Below are positions 1-7,189 of a DNA stretch of 23,784 nucleotides, in pieces. Each line of letters starts with the position of its first letter. Position 1 is the first letter of the stretch. The position numbers and the translations under genes are program-made. The notes beneath the pieces are model-generated. The model was not told the DNA's origin, searched no databases, and saw only the letters and a list, made by a program, of their open reading frames with translations. The DNA is from an uncultured Aggregatibacter sp. (lineage in GTDB: Bacteria; Pseudomonadota; Gammaproteobacteria; Enterobacterales; Pasteurellaceae), in the NCBI RefSeq assembly GCF_901873365.1, contig NZ_CABFLM010000063.1:1-23784 (forward strand). The letters are read 5' to 3'.

Positions 1-19
1 TTAATATATTTAATTTTAA

Positions 20-583
20 TCAAATTATTTGTAACATAAAATTAAACTCCACATTAGAATCAACTTTTAATGCTATTGAATTGATTATCTCAATAGTATA
101 GGAAACGCCTTTTTCAAAATTATAACAGTCATTACCTAACCAGTTAGAATAATAGAGTGTTACACTATTACCTGAGCTACGGAGAAGTCGATTAAGGAAT
201 ATTTTATTTTTATAAACTAGTCTATTACTCTGATATATATTTATCTCAAGAGGTATATTCATACTAATAAGAGAATCAATCTCTGCTCTACTTTTCTGAG
301 AAAGTTTATTTATTCCAAATACGTCCTTTTGATAAACACCTTGCTCTGAAAGAAAATTATTAAATTCTAATGAAAAGGATTTGCAATAAGATATTTTAGA
401 CTTATAACTAAAAACAGTTGTGCTTGGTGTTGTAAGATCAATAACATGAATCGTCTCGAATTTCTCTTCTAATTTTCCAAGCAAAGGAGCAATATTTATT
501 TTATAAAAAGAATATCCAATTGCCATTGTAAGAATAATAAATATTACCCATTTAACTTTTCTCATATCTATACCATAAGACAT
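20..583 (-). CDS. Hypothetical membrane-anchored protein
   Basis: I do not recognise this 187-residue protein. A charged N-terminus (MSYGIDMRKVK) is followed by one hydrophobic stretch at about residues 11-28, which looks like a signal anchor; the rest is polar and probably lies in the periplasm. The gene is strongly AT-rich compared with dnaQ and uvrD, which is common for recently acquired or weakly conserved genes. No Shine-Dalgarno is obvious before the first ATG or before the second (codon 7), so the start is uncertain; starting at Met7 would leave a more conventional N-terminus. The gene is transcribed toward the window edge and its downstream partner cannot be seen. The only upstream neighbour is the palindromic element at 661-798. 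Confidence 0.6.
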   Translation of the reverse strand: MSYGIDMRKVKWVIFIILTMAIGYSFYKINIAPLLGKLEEKFETIHVIDLTTPSTTVFSYKSKISYCKSFSLEFNNFLSEQGVYQKDVFGINKLSQKSRAEIDSLISMNIPLEINIYQSNRLVYKNKIFLNRLLRSSGNSVTLYYSNWLGNDCYNFEKGVSYTIEIINSIALKVDSNVEFNFMLQII

Positions 584-660
584 ATAAAATATTTGGTATT
601 ATGCAAAAGAACAAAAAATAGTCAACAGGAGTATTCCAAAACCGTGATCCTAATCACAAT

Positions 661-798
661 GTAGCGTGCAACTTGTTGCACGAATAAAAGACGTTAATGA
701 AATAATTTAGTTTAAAAAGTGCGGTGGTTTTTGTGGGTATTTTTATTAGTTTAATGAATTTGCTGAATTATATTTTCGTGCATCAAGATGCACACTAC
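661..798. repeat. MITE-like element with palindromic inverted ends
   Basis: The left end (661-684) and the right end (775-798) are imperfect inverted copies of each other, matching at about 21 of 24 positions. Each end is itself a palindrome: GTGCAACTTGTTGCAC on the left and GTGCATCAAGATGCAC on the right. The 90 bases between are AT-rich, contain a USS core (716-725) and have no ORF. Another copy of the end sequence lies at 14638-14661. This fits a small non-autonomous mobile repeat or a REP-like pair. I see no target-site duplication and no transposase. Confidence 0.55.
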
Positions 799-853
799 GG
801 AGCTAAAAAACGATTGAATAGATAATTTTTAAATAAGGGATCTATTTAAGAAT

Positions 854-930
854 TGGCGGAACGGACGGGACTCGAACCCGCGACCCCCTGCGTGACAGGC
901 AGGTATTCTAACCAGCTGAACTACCGCTCC
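854..930 (-). tRNA. tRNA-Asp (GTC)
   Basis: This is a 77-nt cloverleaf with encoded CCA. The acceptor arms GGAGCGG and CCGTTCC pair with one G-U. The anticodon stem CCTGC/GCAGG encloses the loop CTGTCAC, giving anticodon GTC for aspartate. The T-arm contains GGTTCGAGTCC. It is the second of two tRNA-Asp genes on the minus strand, 22 bases after the first and probably on the same transcript. A tRNA-Asp gene downstream of dnaQ is also the E. coli arrangement (rnhA-dnaQ-aspV). Confidence 0.97.
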
Positions 931-952
931 GAATTAGAATTGAGATAAAAAT

Positions 953-1029
953 TGGCGGAATGGACGGGACTCGAACCCGCGACCCCCTGCGTGACAGGCA
1001 GGTATTCTAACCAACTGAACTACCACTCC
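953..1029 (-). tRNA. tRNA-Asp (GTC), promoter-proximal copy
   Basis: This is a 77-nt tRNA with encoded CCA and anticodon GTC, almost identical to the copy at 854-930. The differences fall in the acceptor stem (GGAGTGG pairing with CCATTCC) and the D-loop, so the acceptor pairing is kept. It is the first gene after the promoter at 1045-1073. Confidence 0.97.
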
Positions 1030-1044
1030 GCACAGGTGAGGTGC

Positions 1045-1073
1045 ATAATAATGTTGAAGGATAGCAACGTCAA
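1045..1073 (-). promoter_or_regulatory. Sigma70 promoter of the tRNA-Asp pair
   Basis: On the minus strand a -35 box TTGACG (1073-1068) and a -10 box TATTAT (1050-1045) are separated by exactly 17 bases. Transcription would start near 1038, about 8 bases before the first tRNA. The spacing and match are close to consensus, as expected for a stable-RNA promoter. Confidence 0.75.
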
Positions 1074-1124
1074 CTCTTTTTTGTTTTTTTTCCGTCTGTT
1101 TGTCTAATCAGTGAACGATTCTTT

Positions 1125-1889
1125 TTACTGCAAGGTTTCCTCTTTTGTGCGGCGATCCCACAGACAATTTTCTTTGCTTTTTTTGTTAATTAATTTGAGA
1201 TATTCCAAATGGGCTTCCAGTTCTTCTTCGGTCGGTGTGAGCAAGCGTAAATGATGTGAAAAAGCCACCGCACTTTTTACCTGCTGATGCGTTACCGCTT
1301 GTTGAATCACGTCCTGTTCGTTTTCATCAAATAAACTGGTTTGCCCGCCGGTCATAGCAAGATAAACGTCGGCTAAAATTTCAGCATCCAACAACGCGCC
1401 GTGCAAGGTACGCTTACTGTTATCAATGCCTAAACGGGAACATAACGCATCCAAATTGTTCTTTTTGCCGGGATACATTTGGCGCGCCATCACTAAGGTG
1501 TCGGTAACCGTGCAAATATCGTTGGTTTTTATCGGCAAATTCAGCTTACGAAATTCATAATCCATAAAGCCCACATCGAAGGGCGCATTATGGATCAATA
1601 ACTCGGCACCTTTGATGTATTCAATAAATTCATTCGCTACTTGGCTAAAATCCGGTTTATCCGCCAACATTTCATCAGTAATGCCGTGAACTTTAATCGC
1701 CTCGGGATCGACCGGACGATCAGGTTTAATATAAATGTGAAAATTATTGCCGGTATAACGACGGTTAATTAGCTCTACCGCACCGATTTCAATAATGCAG
1801 TGGCCTTCATAATGAGCGCCTAATTGATTCATACCGGTGGTTTCCGTATCCAGTACGATCTGACGATTTTGATGGGTTTGAATACTCAT
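1125..1889 (-). CDS. dnaQ: DNA polymerase III epsilon subunit (3'-5' proofreading exonuclease)
   Basis: DnaQ proofreads within the replicative core polymerase, removing mispaired 3' nucleotides and binding the alpha subunit through its C-terminal tail. The DEDDh catalytic set is complete: D14 and E16 in LDTETTG, D105 in NAPFD, and H163 and D168 in HGALLDAE. The 254 residues match the E. coli length of about 243, and the protein ends in the LWDRR-type tail region typical of the family. The reading frame extends upstream to a TTG at 1910, but the ATG at 1889 gives the N-terminus seen in relatives (MSIQ, then the RQIVLDTETTG block) and follows a weak AAGTGAAG. It is divergent from rnhA, as in E. 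coli, with the tRNA-Asp pair downstream. Confidence 0.96.
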   Translation of the reverse strand: MSIQTHQNRQIVLDTETTGMNQLGAHYEGHCIIEIGAVELINRRYTGNNFHIYIKPDRPVDPEAIKVHGITDEMLADKPDFSQVANEFIEYIKGAELLIHNAPFDVGFMDYEFRKLNLPIKTNDICTVTDTLVMARQMYPGKKNNLDALCSRLGIDNSKRTLHGALLDAEILADVYLAMTGGQTSLFDENEQDVIQQAVTHQQVKSAVAFSHHLRLLTPTEEELEAHLEYLKLINKKSKENCLWDRRTKEETLQ

Positions 1890-1956
1890 AACTTCACTTT
1901 TTATCCGCAAAAATTTCGGGTATTATCGCCTCATTTACAATAAATTAGTAGTCAAT

Positions 1957-2433
1957 ATGCGTAAACAAATCGAAATTTTTACCGACGGATCCTGCCTTGG
2001 AAACCCGGGCGCCGGCGGTATTGGCGTTCTGCTTCGTTACAAACAACATGAAAAAAGCCTCTCAAAAGGTTATTTCCTCACCACCAATAATCGCATGGAA
2101 TTATTAGCCGTCATCGAAGCGTTAAATAGCCTCAAAGAGCCTTGCGACATCCATTTATACAGCGATAGCCAATACATGAAAAACGGCATCACGCAATGGA
2201 TTTTCAACTGGAAAAAAAATAATTGGAAAGCCAGTAGTGGCAAACCGGTAAAAAACCAAGATTTATGGATAGCATTAGACCAAGCTATCGCCCGTCATCA
2301 AGTTGATTGGCGCTGGGTTAAAGGACACGCCGGGCACCGTGAAAATGAACTCTGCGACCAGTTGGCAAAACAAGGCGCGGAGAACCCGACATTACATGAT
2401 GAAGGGTATCGACCGGAAAACGGAGAGGTTTAA
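1957..2433 (+). CDS. rnhA: Ribonuclease HI
   Basis: RNase HI cuts the RNA strand of RNA-DNA hybrids and helps remove R-loops and primers in the cytoplasm. At 158 residues it has the E. coli size, and all catalytic positions fall at the E. coli numbers: D10 (FTDGS), E48 (NNRMEL), D70 (YSDSQY) and D134, with the helper H124 in VKGHAGH. A possible -10 box TATTAT (1921-1926) lies in the 67-base space shared with dnaQ. Its stop codon overlaps the stop of uvrD by 4 bases, so the two genes converge with no room for a terminator and could produce antisense overlap. Confidence 0.97.
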   Translation: MRKQIEIFTDGSCLGNPGAGGIGVLLRYKQHEKSLSKGYFLTTNNRMELLAVIEALNSLKEPCDIHLYSDSQYMKNGITQWIFNWKKNNWKASSGKPVKNQDLWIALDQAIARHQVDWRWVKGHAGHRENELCDQLAKQGAENPTLHDEGYRPENGEV

Positions 2434-4604
2434 AGTCTCTCCAACTTCGCCAAATGGGCGATCAGCCATTTAATCCCTTGATTTTGGAACGCAATTTGTA
2501 AGCGCAAATTATTGTCTGCCCCCTCCACATTAATCACCGTGCCAACACCGAATTTCTCATGTTTCACTTTTTGCCCCATTTTCCATTCGCTTTCATTGGC
2601 AATCGGCGAAACGCTACCTACTTTGGCTTGATTTAAGGCGCGGGTAACCGTGCCGCGTAAACGGATTTCTTGTAAACATTGTTGTGGCAATTCGGAGATA
2701 AAACGAGAAGGCAAATGGCGTTCTTCTTTGCCATATAAACGACGACTTTCTGCATAAGAAATGGTGAGTTTTTGTTTGGCGCGGGTAATCCCCACATAAG
2801 CCAAACGACGTTCTTCTTCCAAACGCCCTGTTTCTTCAAAGGAACGGAAACTTGGGAATAACCCTTCCTCCACGCCAATCATAAACACTCGAGGAAACTC
2901 CAAGCCTTTTGCTGAGTGCAAGGTCATCATTTCCACACAGGCTTGATGCGGTGCCGCTTGTTCTTCACCCGCTTCTAATGAGGCGTGCGTCAAGAAAGCC
3001 GTGAGCTCTGTCATGTCTTCTGCCTCTTCAGGCTTGATAAATTCGCGAGCGGCAGAGACCAATTCTTCCAAATTCTCAATACGCACTTCGCCTTTTTCGC
3101 CCTTTTCCTGTTTATACATTTCATACAAACCGGAATGCTTAATCACAAAATCTGTTTGTGCAAACAACGGCATTTCTTCCGTATCCCGTTGCAGAGAATT
3201 GATTAATTCCATAAAGCGAAGCAAGGCGGTCGCAGCACGACCTGCCAGTTTATTTTCCTGCAAGGCCAAATTGGTGGCTTGCCATAACGTGATTTGATGT
3301 TCGCGAGTCAGATTACGCAAGGTATCCAACGTGCGATCACCAATGCCCCGTGGTGGCGTATTAATAACGCGTTCAAAGGCGGCATCGTCTTGGCGATTAG
3401 CAATTAAGCGCAAATATGCCAATGCATCCTTGATTTCCTGACGTTCGAAGAAACGCATGCCACCATAAATACGATACGGAATTTGTGAACGAATCAATGC
3501 TTCCTCAATCACCCGTGATTGACTGTTACTGCGATATAAAATAGCACAATCGTTGAGTTTACCACCGTCTTCAATCCAAGTTTTAATTTGTGAGGCAACG
3601 AACAGCGCTTCATCTAATTCGTTAAAAGCGGCATAAATCCCAACCGGTTCACCTTGATTGCCTTCCGACCACAAATTTTTCCCTAGTCGATTGTTGTTAT
3701 TGGAAATCAACTCATTCGCCGCTTGCAAAATATTCATGGTGGAACGGTAATTTTGCTCCAATCGAATGGTTTGTGCATTGGCAAACTCTTTTAAAAATAA
3801 CTGAATATTTTCGATTTTTGCACCGCGCCAGCCGTAAATAGATTGGTCGTCATCCCCCACAATCATCACTTTGCCGGTTTTGCCCGCCAACAAACGAATC
3901 CATTCATATTGAATTTTGTTGGTGTCTTGAAACTCATCCACCAAAATATGCTGAAAACGTTGTTGATAACGTTGTAAAATCAGTGGCTTATGTAAAAACA
4001 ATTCGTACGAGCGTAATAAAATTTCGGCAAAATCCACCAGCCCTGCACGATCGCAAGCATCTTGATAAATCTGATAAATCCGAATCCATTCACGTTCTTG
4101 ACGATCGTGATGATCATCAATTTGATTCGGACGCAAGCCTTCGTCTTTTTTATTATTGATATACCAAGCGGCTTGCTTTGGCGGGAAACTTTTTTCGTCA
4201 AAATGATGTAATTTCATCAGGCGTTTGAGTAAACGTAATTGGTCTTCCGAATCTAAAATCTGGAAATCTTGCGGTAAATCCGCATCAAGATGATGAGCAC
4301 GCAGAAGTCGATGCGCAATGCTGTGAAAGGTGCCGACCCACATACCAAACAAACGCTGATTGCCGTCGGACAAGACGGATTCAATACGATGACGCATTTC
4401 TGCCGCAGCTTTGTTGGTGAAGGTTACCGCCATAATGCTCCCTTCGGAGACACCTTCCACGCCAATCAACCACGCGATTCGGTGCGTCAATACGCGGGTT
4501 TTACCACTCCCTGCGCCCGCCAATACCAAATAATTGCCTAATGGTGCACTCACCGCTTCCCGTTGTTTATCGTTTAAACCATCTAATAATTCTGCGAAAT
4601 CCAT
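2430..4604 (-). CDS. uvrD: DNA helicase II (UvrD)
   Basis: This is an SF1A 3'-5' helicase that acts in nucleotide excision repair (releasing UvrC and the cut oligonucleotide), in methyl-directed mismatch repair, and in clearing RecA or stalled polymerase. The 724 residues match the E. coli length of 720 closely from the start (LNDKQREAV) to the C-terminal tail (KFGVGTVINVEG, GIKWL). Walker A GAGSGKT is at residues 30-36. Further helicase motifs are visible in order: TFTNKAA, VDEFQDTN, GDDDQSIYGWRGA, EQNYRS, TLHSAKGLEF and VGITRAK. It is distinguished from Rep and PcrA by the overall sequence and the C-terminal tail. It converges with rnhA by a 4-base overlap. Confidence 0.97.
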   Translation of the reverse strand: MDFAELLDGLNDKQREAVSAPLGNYLVLAGAGSGKTRVLTHRIAWLIGVEGVSEGSIMAVTFTNKAAAEMRHRIESVLSDGNQRLFGMWVGTFHSIAHRLLRAHHLDADLPQDFQILDSEDQLRLLKRLMKLHHFDEKSFPPKQAAWYINNKKDEGLRPNQIDDHHDRQEREWIRIYQIYQDACDRAGLVDFAEILLRSYELFLHKPLILQRYQQRFQHILVDEFQDTNKIQYEWIRLLAGKTGKVMIVGDDDQSIYGWRGAKIENIQLFLKEFANAQTIRLEQNYRSTMNILQAANELISNNNNRLGKNLWSEGNQGEPVGIYAAFNELDEALFVASQIKTWIEDGGKLNDCAILYRSNSQSRVIEEALIRSQIPYRIYGGMRFFERQEIKDALAYLRLIANRQDDAAFERVINTPPRGIGDRTLDTLRNLTREHQITLWQATNLALQENKLAGRAATALLRFMELINSLQRDTEEMPLFAQTDFVIKHSGLYEMYKQEKGEKGEVRIENLEELVSAAREFIKPEEAEDMTELTAFLTHASLEAGEEQAAPHQACVEMMTLHSAKGLEFPRVFMIGVEEGLFPSFRSFEETGRLEEERRLAYVGITRAKQKLTISYAESRRLYGKEERHLPSRFISELPQQCLQEIRLRGTVTRALNQAKVGSVSPIANESEWKMGQKVKHEKFGVGTVINVEGADNNLRLQIAFQNQGIKWLIAHLAKLERL

Positions 4605-4836
4605 TATTTTTACTCACAAATACTGTTTTTTTGTACAGGCGAAATTATAGCGAATTTTGGTAAAAACTCAATGAAGGAAAGGGAAAAGAAGAAAAAGTGC
4701 GGTGGTTTTTAAATACGATTCGTTGCTTTCTATTCTGATAACGCAAAAATCAGATTCGCGTATCACATTGCTTTTTCGTGCTAATTGACATGAATTCCAG
4801 TAAAATAAGCCCCTTATATCACAAAGGGTAATCATT

Positions 4837-5223
4837 ATGGCTCGAGAATTCAAACGTAGCGACCGTGTCGCACAAGAAATCCAAAAAGAAATCGCGGTGA
4901 TTTTACAGCGCGAAGTGAAAGATCCCCGTATTGGCATGGTGACGGTGTCTGACGTGGAAGTGTCCGGTGATTTAGCTTATGCAAAAGTTTTCGTCACTTT
5001 TTTATTTGATCACGATGAACAAGCGATTGCGCAGGGCATGAAAGGCTTAGAAAAAGCCGCGCCTTATATTCGCACGCTGTTAGGCAAAGCTATGCGTCTG
5101 CGTATCGTGCCGGAGATTCGTTTTATTTACGATCAATCTTTGGTAGAAGGTATGCGCATGTCTAACTTGGTGACAAATGTTGTGCGCGAAGATGAGAAAA
5201 AACACGTTGAGGACAAAGACTAA
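4837..5223 (+). CDS. rbfA: 30S ribosome-binding factor A
   Basis: RbfA is a small KH-like protein that binds immature 30S subunits and helps 16S rRNA 5' processing, especially in the cold. The 128-residue product begins with the family block (MAREFKRSDRVAQEIQKE) and keeps DPRIGMVTVSDVEVS and the PEIRFIYDQS segment. An AAAGGGT ribosome site lies 7 bases before the ATG. The stop codon and the truB start share one base (TAATG), so translation of truB is probably coupled. In many proteobacteria rbfA-truB follows nusA-infB; here uvrD lies upstream on the other strand, so the pair needs its own promoter in 4605-4836, which also holds a USS (4694-4703). I could not assign that promoter with confidence. 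Confidence 0.96.
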   Translation: MAREFKRSDRVAQEIQKEIAVILQREVKDPRIGMVTVSDVEVSGDLAYAKVFVTFLFDHDEQAIAQGMKGLEKAAPYIRTLLGKAMRLRIVPEIRFIYDQSLVEGMRMSNLVTNVVREDEKKHVEDKD

Positions 5224-6140
5224 TGTCCAAACCGCGTAAACGTGGACGTGATATTCATGGCGTGTTTTTGTTGGATAAGCCGCAAGGTATGTCTTCCAAC
5301 GATATCATGCAGAAAGTGAAACGCATTTTTCAGGCGAACAAAGCGGGGCATACCGGCGCGTTAGATCCGCTTGCCACCGGAATGTTGCCTATCTGTTTGG
5401 GCGAAGCCACCAAGTTTTCGCAGTTTTTGCTAGATGCCGATAAACGTTATTTAGTCACGGCAAAACTGGGAGAACGCACGGACACATCGGATGCAGAAGG
5501 ACAGATTGTCGAAACCCGTGATGTGAAGGTTAAAACACCTGAAATTTTGACCGCACTTGAGCAATTCCGTGGGGATATTTTGCAAGTGCCGACGATGTTT
5601 TCGGCGTTGAAACACAATGGTAAACCGCTTTATGAATATGCCCGTCAAGGCATTACGGTGGAGCGGGAAGCGCGTCCCATTACGATCTTTGAACTGAACT
5701 TCATCGAATACAATGCGCCCTATTTAACCCTTGAGGTACATTGTTCCAAAGGCACGTACATTCGCACTTTGGTGGATGATTTAGGAGAGACGTTGGGCTG
5801 TGGCGCCCATGTAACGATGTTGCGTCGCACAGCAGTGGCAGATTACCCGACAGAAAAAATGTTGGATTGGAATGCTTTGCAAGCTTTGGCAGAACCACAA
5901 GATTTGAGTTTGTTAGATACCTTATTATTGCCGATGGATACTGCCGTGGCAAAATTGCCGACGTTAACCTTAAATGAAAGCCAAACACAAGGTATCGGAT
6001 TTGGTCAACGGGTAAAATTCGATAACCCTAACAGTCTACAAGGACAAGTGCGGTTGTTTTCTCATGAGAATCGCTTTCTTGGCGTGGCAGTGATTGATGA
6101 AAATAACGTGATTCGCCCACAGCGATTAGTGGTGTATTGA
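5223..6140 (+). CDS. truB: tRNA pseudouridine-55 synthase
   Basis: TruB converts U55 in the T-loop of tRNAs to pseudouridine and also acts as a tRNA folding chaperone. The 305-residue protein has the catalytic aspartate D48 in GHTGALDPLATG, exactly at the E. coli position, and the family blocks LLDKPQGMSSND, LPICLGEATKFSQ, RTDTSDAEG, YEYARQG and CSKGTYIRTLVDDLG. The C-terminal PUA-like part ends RPQRLVVY. Its start overlaps the rbfA stop by one base. Two USS cores lie inside the gene (5550-5558 and 6046-6054), and a strong hairpin terminator follows at 6156-6184. Confidence 0.97.
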   Translation: MSKPRKRGRDIHGVFLLDKPQGMSSNDIMQKVKRIFQANKAGHTGALDPLATGMLPICLGEATKFSQFLLDADKRYLVTAKLGERTDTSDAEGQIVETRDVKVKTPEILTALEQFRGDILQVPTMFSALKHNGKPLYEYARQGITVEREARPITIFELNFIEYNAPYLTLEVHCSKGTYIRTLVDDLGETLGCGAHVTMLRRTAVADYPTEKMLDWNALQALAEPQDLSLLDTLLLPMDTAVAKLPTLTLNESQTQGIGFGQRVKFDNPNSLQGQVRLFSHENRFLGVAVIDENNVIRPQRLVVY

Positions 6141-6155
6141 TAAACCCTTAAACGT

Positions 6156-6184
6156 TAAAAGCATTGCAATGAGCAATGCTTTTA
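6156..6184. terminator. Terminator between truB and the small lipoprotein gene
   Basis: Two perfectly complementary 12-base arms, TAAAAGCATTGC and GCAATGCTTTTA, flank the 5-base loop AATGA. The arm ends supply a T-run in either direction, so the hairpin can end both truB and the convergent small lipoprotein gene at 6207-6329. Confidence 0.85.
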
Positions 6185-6206
6185 GCTTGACTGATTGATT
6201 CAAGAA

Positions 6207-6329
6207 TTAAAATCGTACACCGGTTCCCACGCCAATGCCTACACCATTTGATCCGCCACCGGCGCCCACGCCGAATGAACAGGCGGTCAAGCTCAGGCAT
6301 AACAGACCAATCATGAGCCCTCTTTTCAT
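6207..6329 (-). CDS. Small glycine-rich lipoprotein (40 residues)
   Basis: This short gene starts at an ATG preceded by a strong Shine-Dalgarno (AAGGAAG, about 6 bases upstream). The product starts MKRGLMIGLLCLSLTACSFG: a basic n-region, a hydrophobic core and the lipobox LTAC, with Cys17 as the probable lipidated residue. The 23 residues after the cysteine are mostly Gly and Val with a GVG/GIGVGTG pattern, ending VRF. The role is unknown; tiny Gly-rich lipoproteins occur in other Gammaproteobacteria. It lies between two hairpins (6156-6184 and 6353-6375), suggesting a separate unit or a tail of the upstream lipoprotein transcript. Confidence 0.75.
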   Translation of the reverse strand: MKRGLMIGLLCLSLTACSFGVGAGGGSNGVGIGVGTGVRF

Positions 6330-6352
6330 ATTAGACTTCCTTCATTTATTAA

Positions 6353-6375
6353 GCCCAATAACGGCATTATTGGGC
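6353..6375. terminator. Intergenic hairpin, likely terminator of the 6400-7086 gene
   Basis: The arms GCCCAATAA and TTATTGGGC pair perfectly around the 5-base loop CGGCA. It lies just after the stop of the 6400-7086 lipoprotein gene on the minus strand, but only a weak T-rich tail (TTAATAAA) follows, so termination may be partial and allow readthrough into the small lipoprotein gene. Confidence 0.55.
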
Positions 6376-6399
6376 ATTCATGTATTGTGTATTTATCCT

Positions 6400-7086
6400 T
6401 TATTTTTTACTTAAACTTAATTTTGCAACACGATTACCGCTTAACTGACAATCCATTTTATAAAATTGATTACCGTTTAAACGCACATCCGCAATTAAGC
6501 GAGAATCACTTTTCGCCATATTTGCCGAACTACGGAATACCCGTTGCGTTTGAGCCACTTGTTGCAGTTTAGTAATACATAAATAATTTAATTTTGCATC
6601 GCTGCCGGTTTTAATATTCTCAGCATTTTTATCTGCACTATTTAAACCCAATATTTTTTGTAATTTCGCCCCTTCTTGAACAAGTGATGGCGGAATATTT
6701 TTATCCTCTGCACGATAACGTTGTTGTTGATGTTCAACTAACGTGAGCGCGCCATTTTTATAGGCAAACGTCGTCGTTTCACTGCCTTTATTGACTTTAA
6801 TGAGTTCCGGTTGTGGATTCAAAAATGCCGTATATTGCGTATCCAGTAAAATATACTCAAAGCGCGGTAAGTTTTCTGCCTGTTTTATGGCATTTTGTGA
6901 TTCAGCCATTTCCGCTTTTGGCAATTTCGCTTTAGGGGATTCACTCTGCGTCTGCGGAGCTGTTGCAGAAGGTTTTGGTGAGTCATCACCGATCATGGAA
7001 TTCCATGCGGACTCTAATGATGAACATCCGGTAAATAAAAATACCGAAGAAAATAAAACAGCTTTCGTGATAGATGAATGCATCAT
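6400..7086 (-). CDS. Predicted lipoprotein of unknown function
   Basis: This 228-residue protein has a clear lipoprotein signal: a hydrophobic stretch at residues 8-18 followed by the lipobox FTGC, with Cys21 as the lipid site. A Ser/Pro/Lys/Gln-rich linker (about residues 35-72) leads to a folded part that contains several Tyr-rich strands and two late cysteines (in YLCITKL and MDCQLSG), which could form a disulphide. I do not recognise the family. The strong AAGGAG site lies immediately before two adjacent ATG codons (codons 1 and 2), so either could be used. It is probably anchored to the outer membrane, since a Ser rather than Asp follows the lipid cysteine. Confidence 0.8.
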   Translation of the reverse strand: MMHSSITKAVLFSSVFLFTGCSSLESAWNSMIGDDSPKPSATAPQTQSESPKAKLPKAEMAESQNAIKQAENLPRFEYILLDTQYTAFLNPQPELIKVNKGSETTTFAYKNGALTLVEHQQQRYRAEDKNIPPSLVQEGAKLQKILGLNSADKNAENIKTGSDAKLNYLCITKLQQVAQTQRVFRSSANMAKSDSRLIADVRLNGNQFYKMDCQLSGNRVAKLSLSKK

Positions 7087-7189
7087 AACTCCTTATTCAT
7101 AATCAAATTTGGCATAGTTTACCGATTTTTTCTATTTTCACAATATGACGACACGGGGTTTATTATGCGCATAATCTTTCGTGTGATAG

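Noticed and set aside
1890..1910. Extension of dnaQ to an upstream TTG start.
   Set aside because: Relatives begin at the position of the ATG at 1889, and the extension adds seven residues with no family support.
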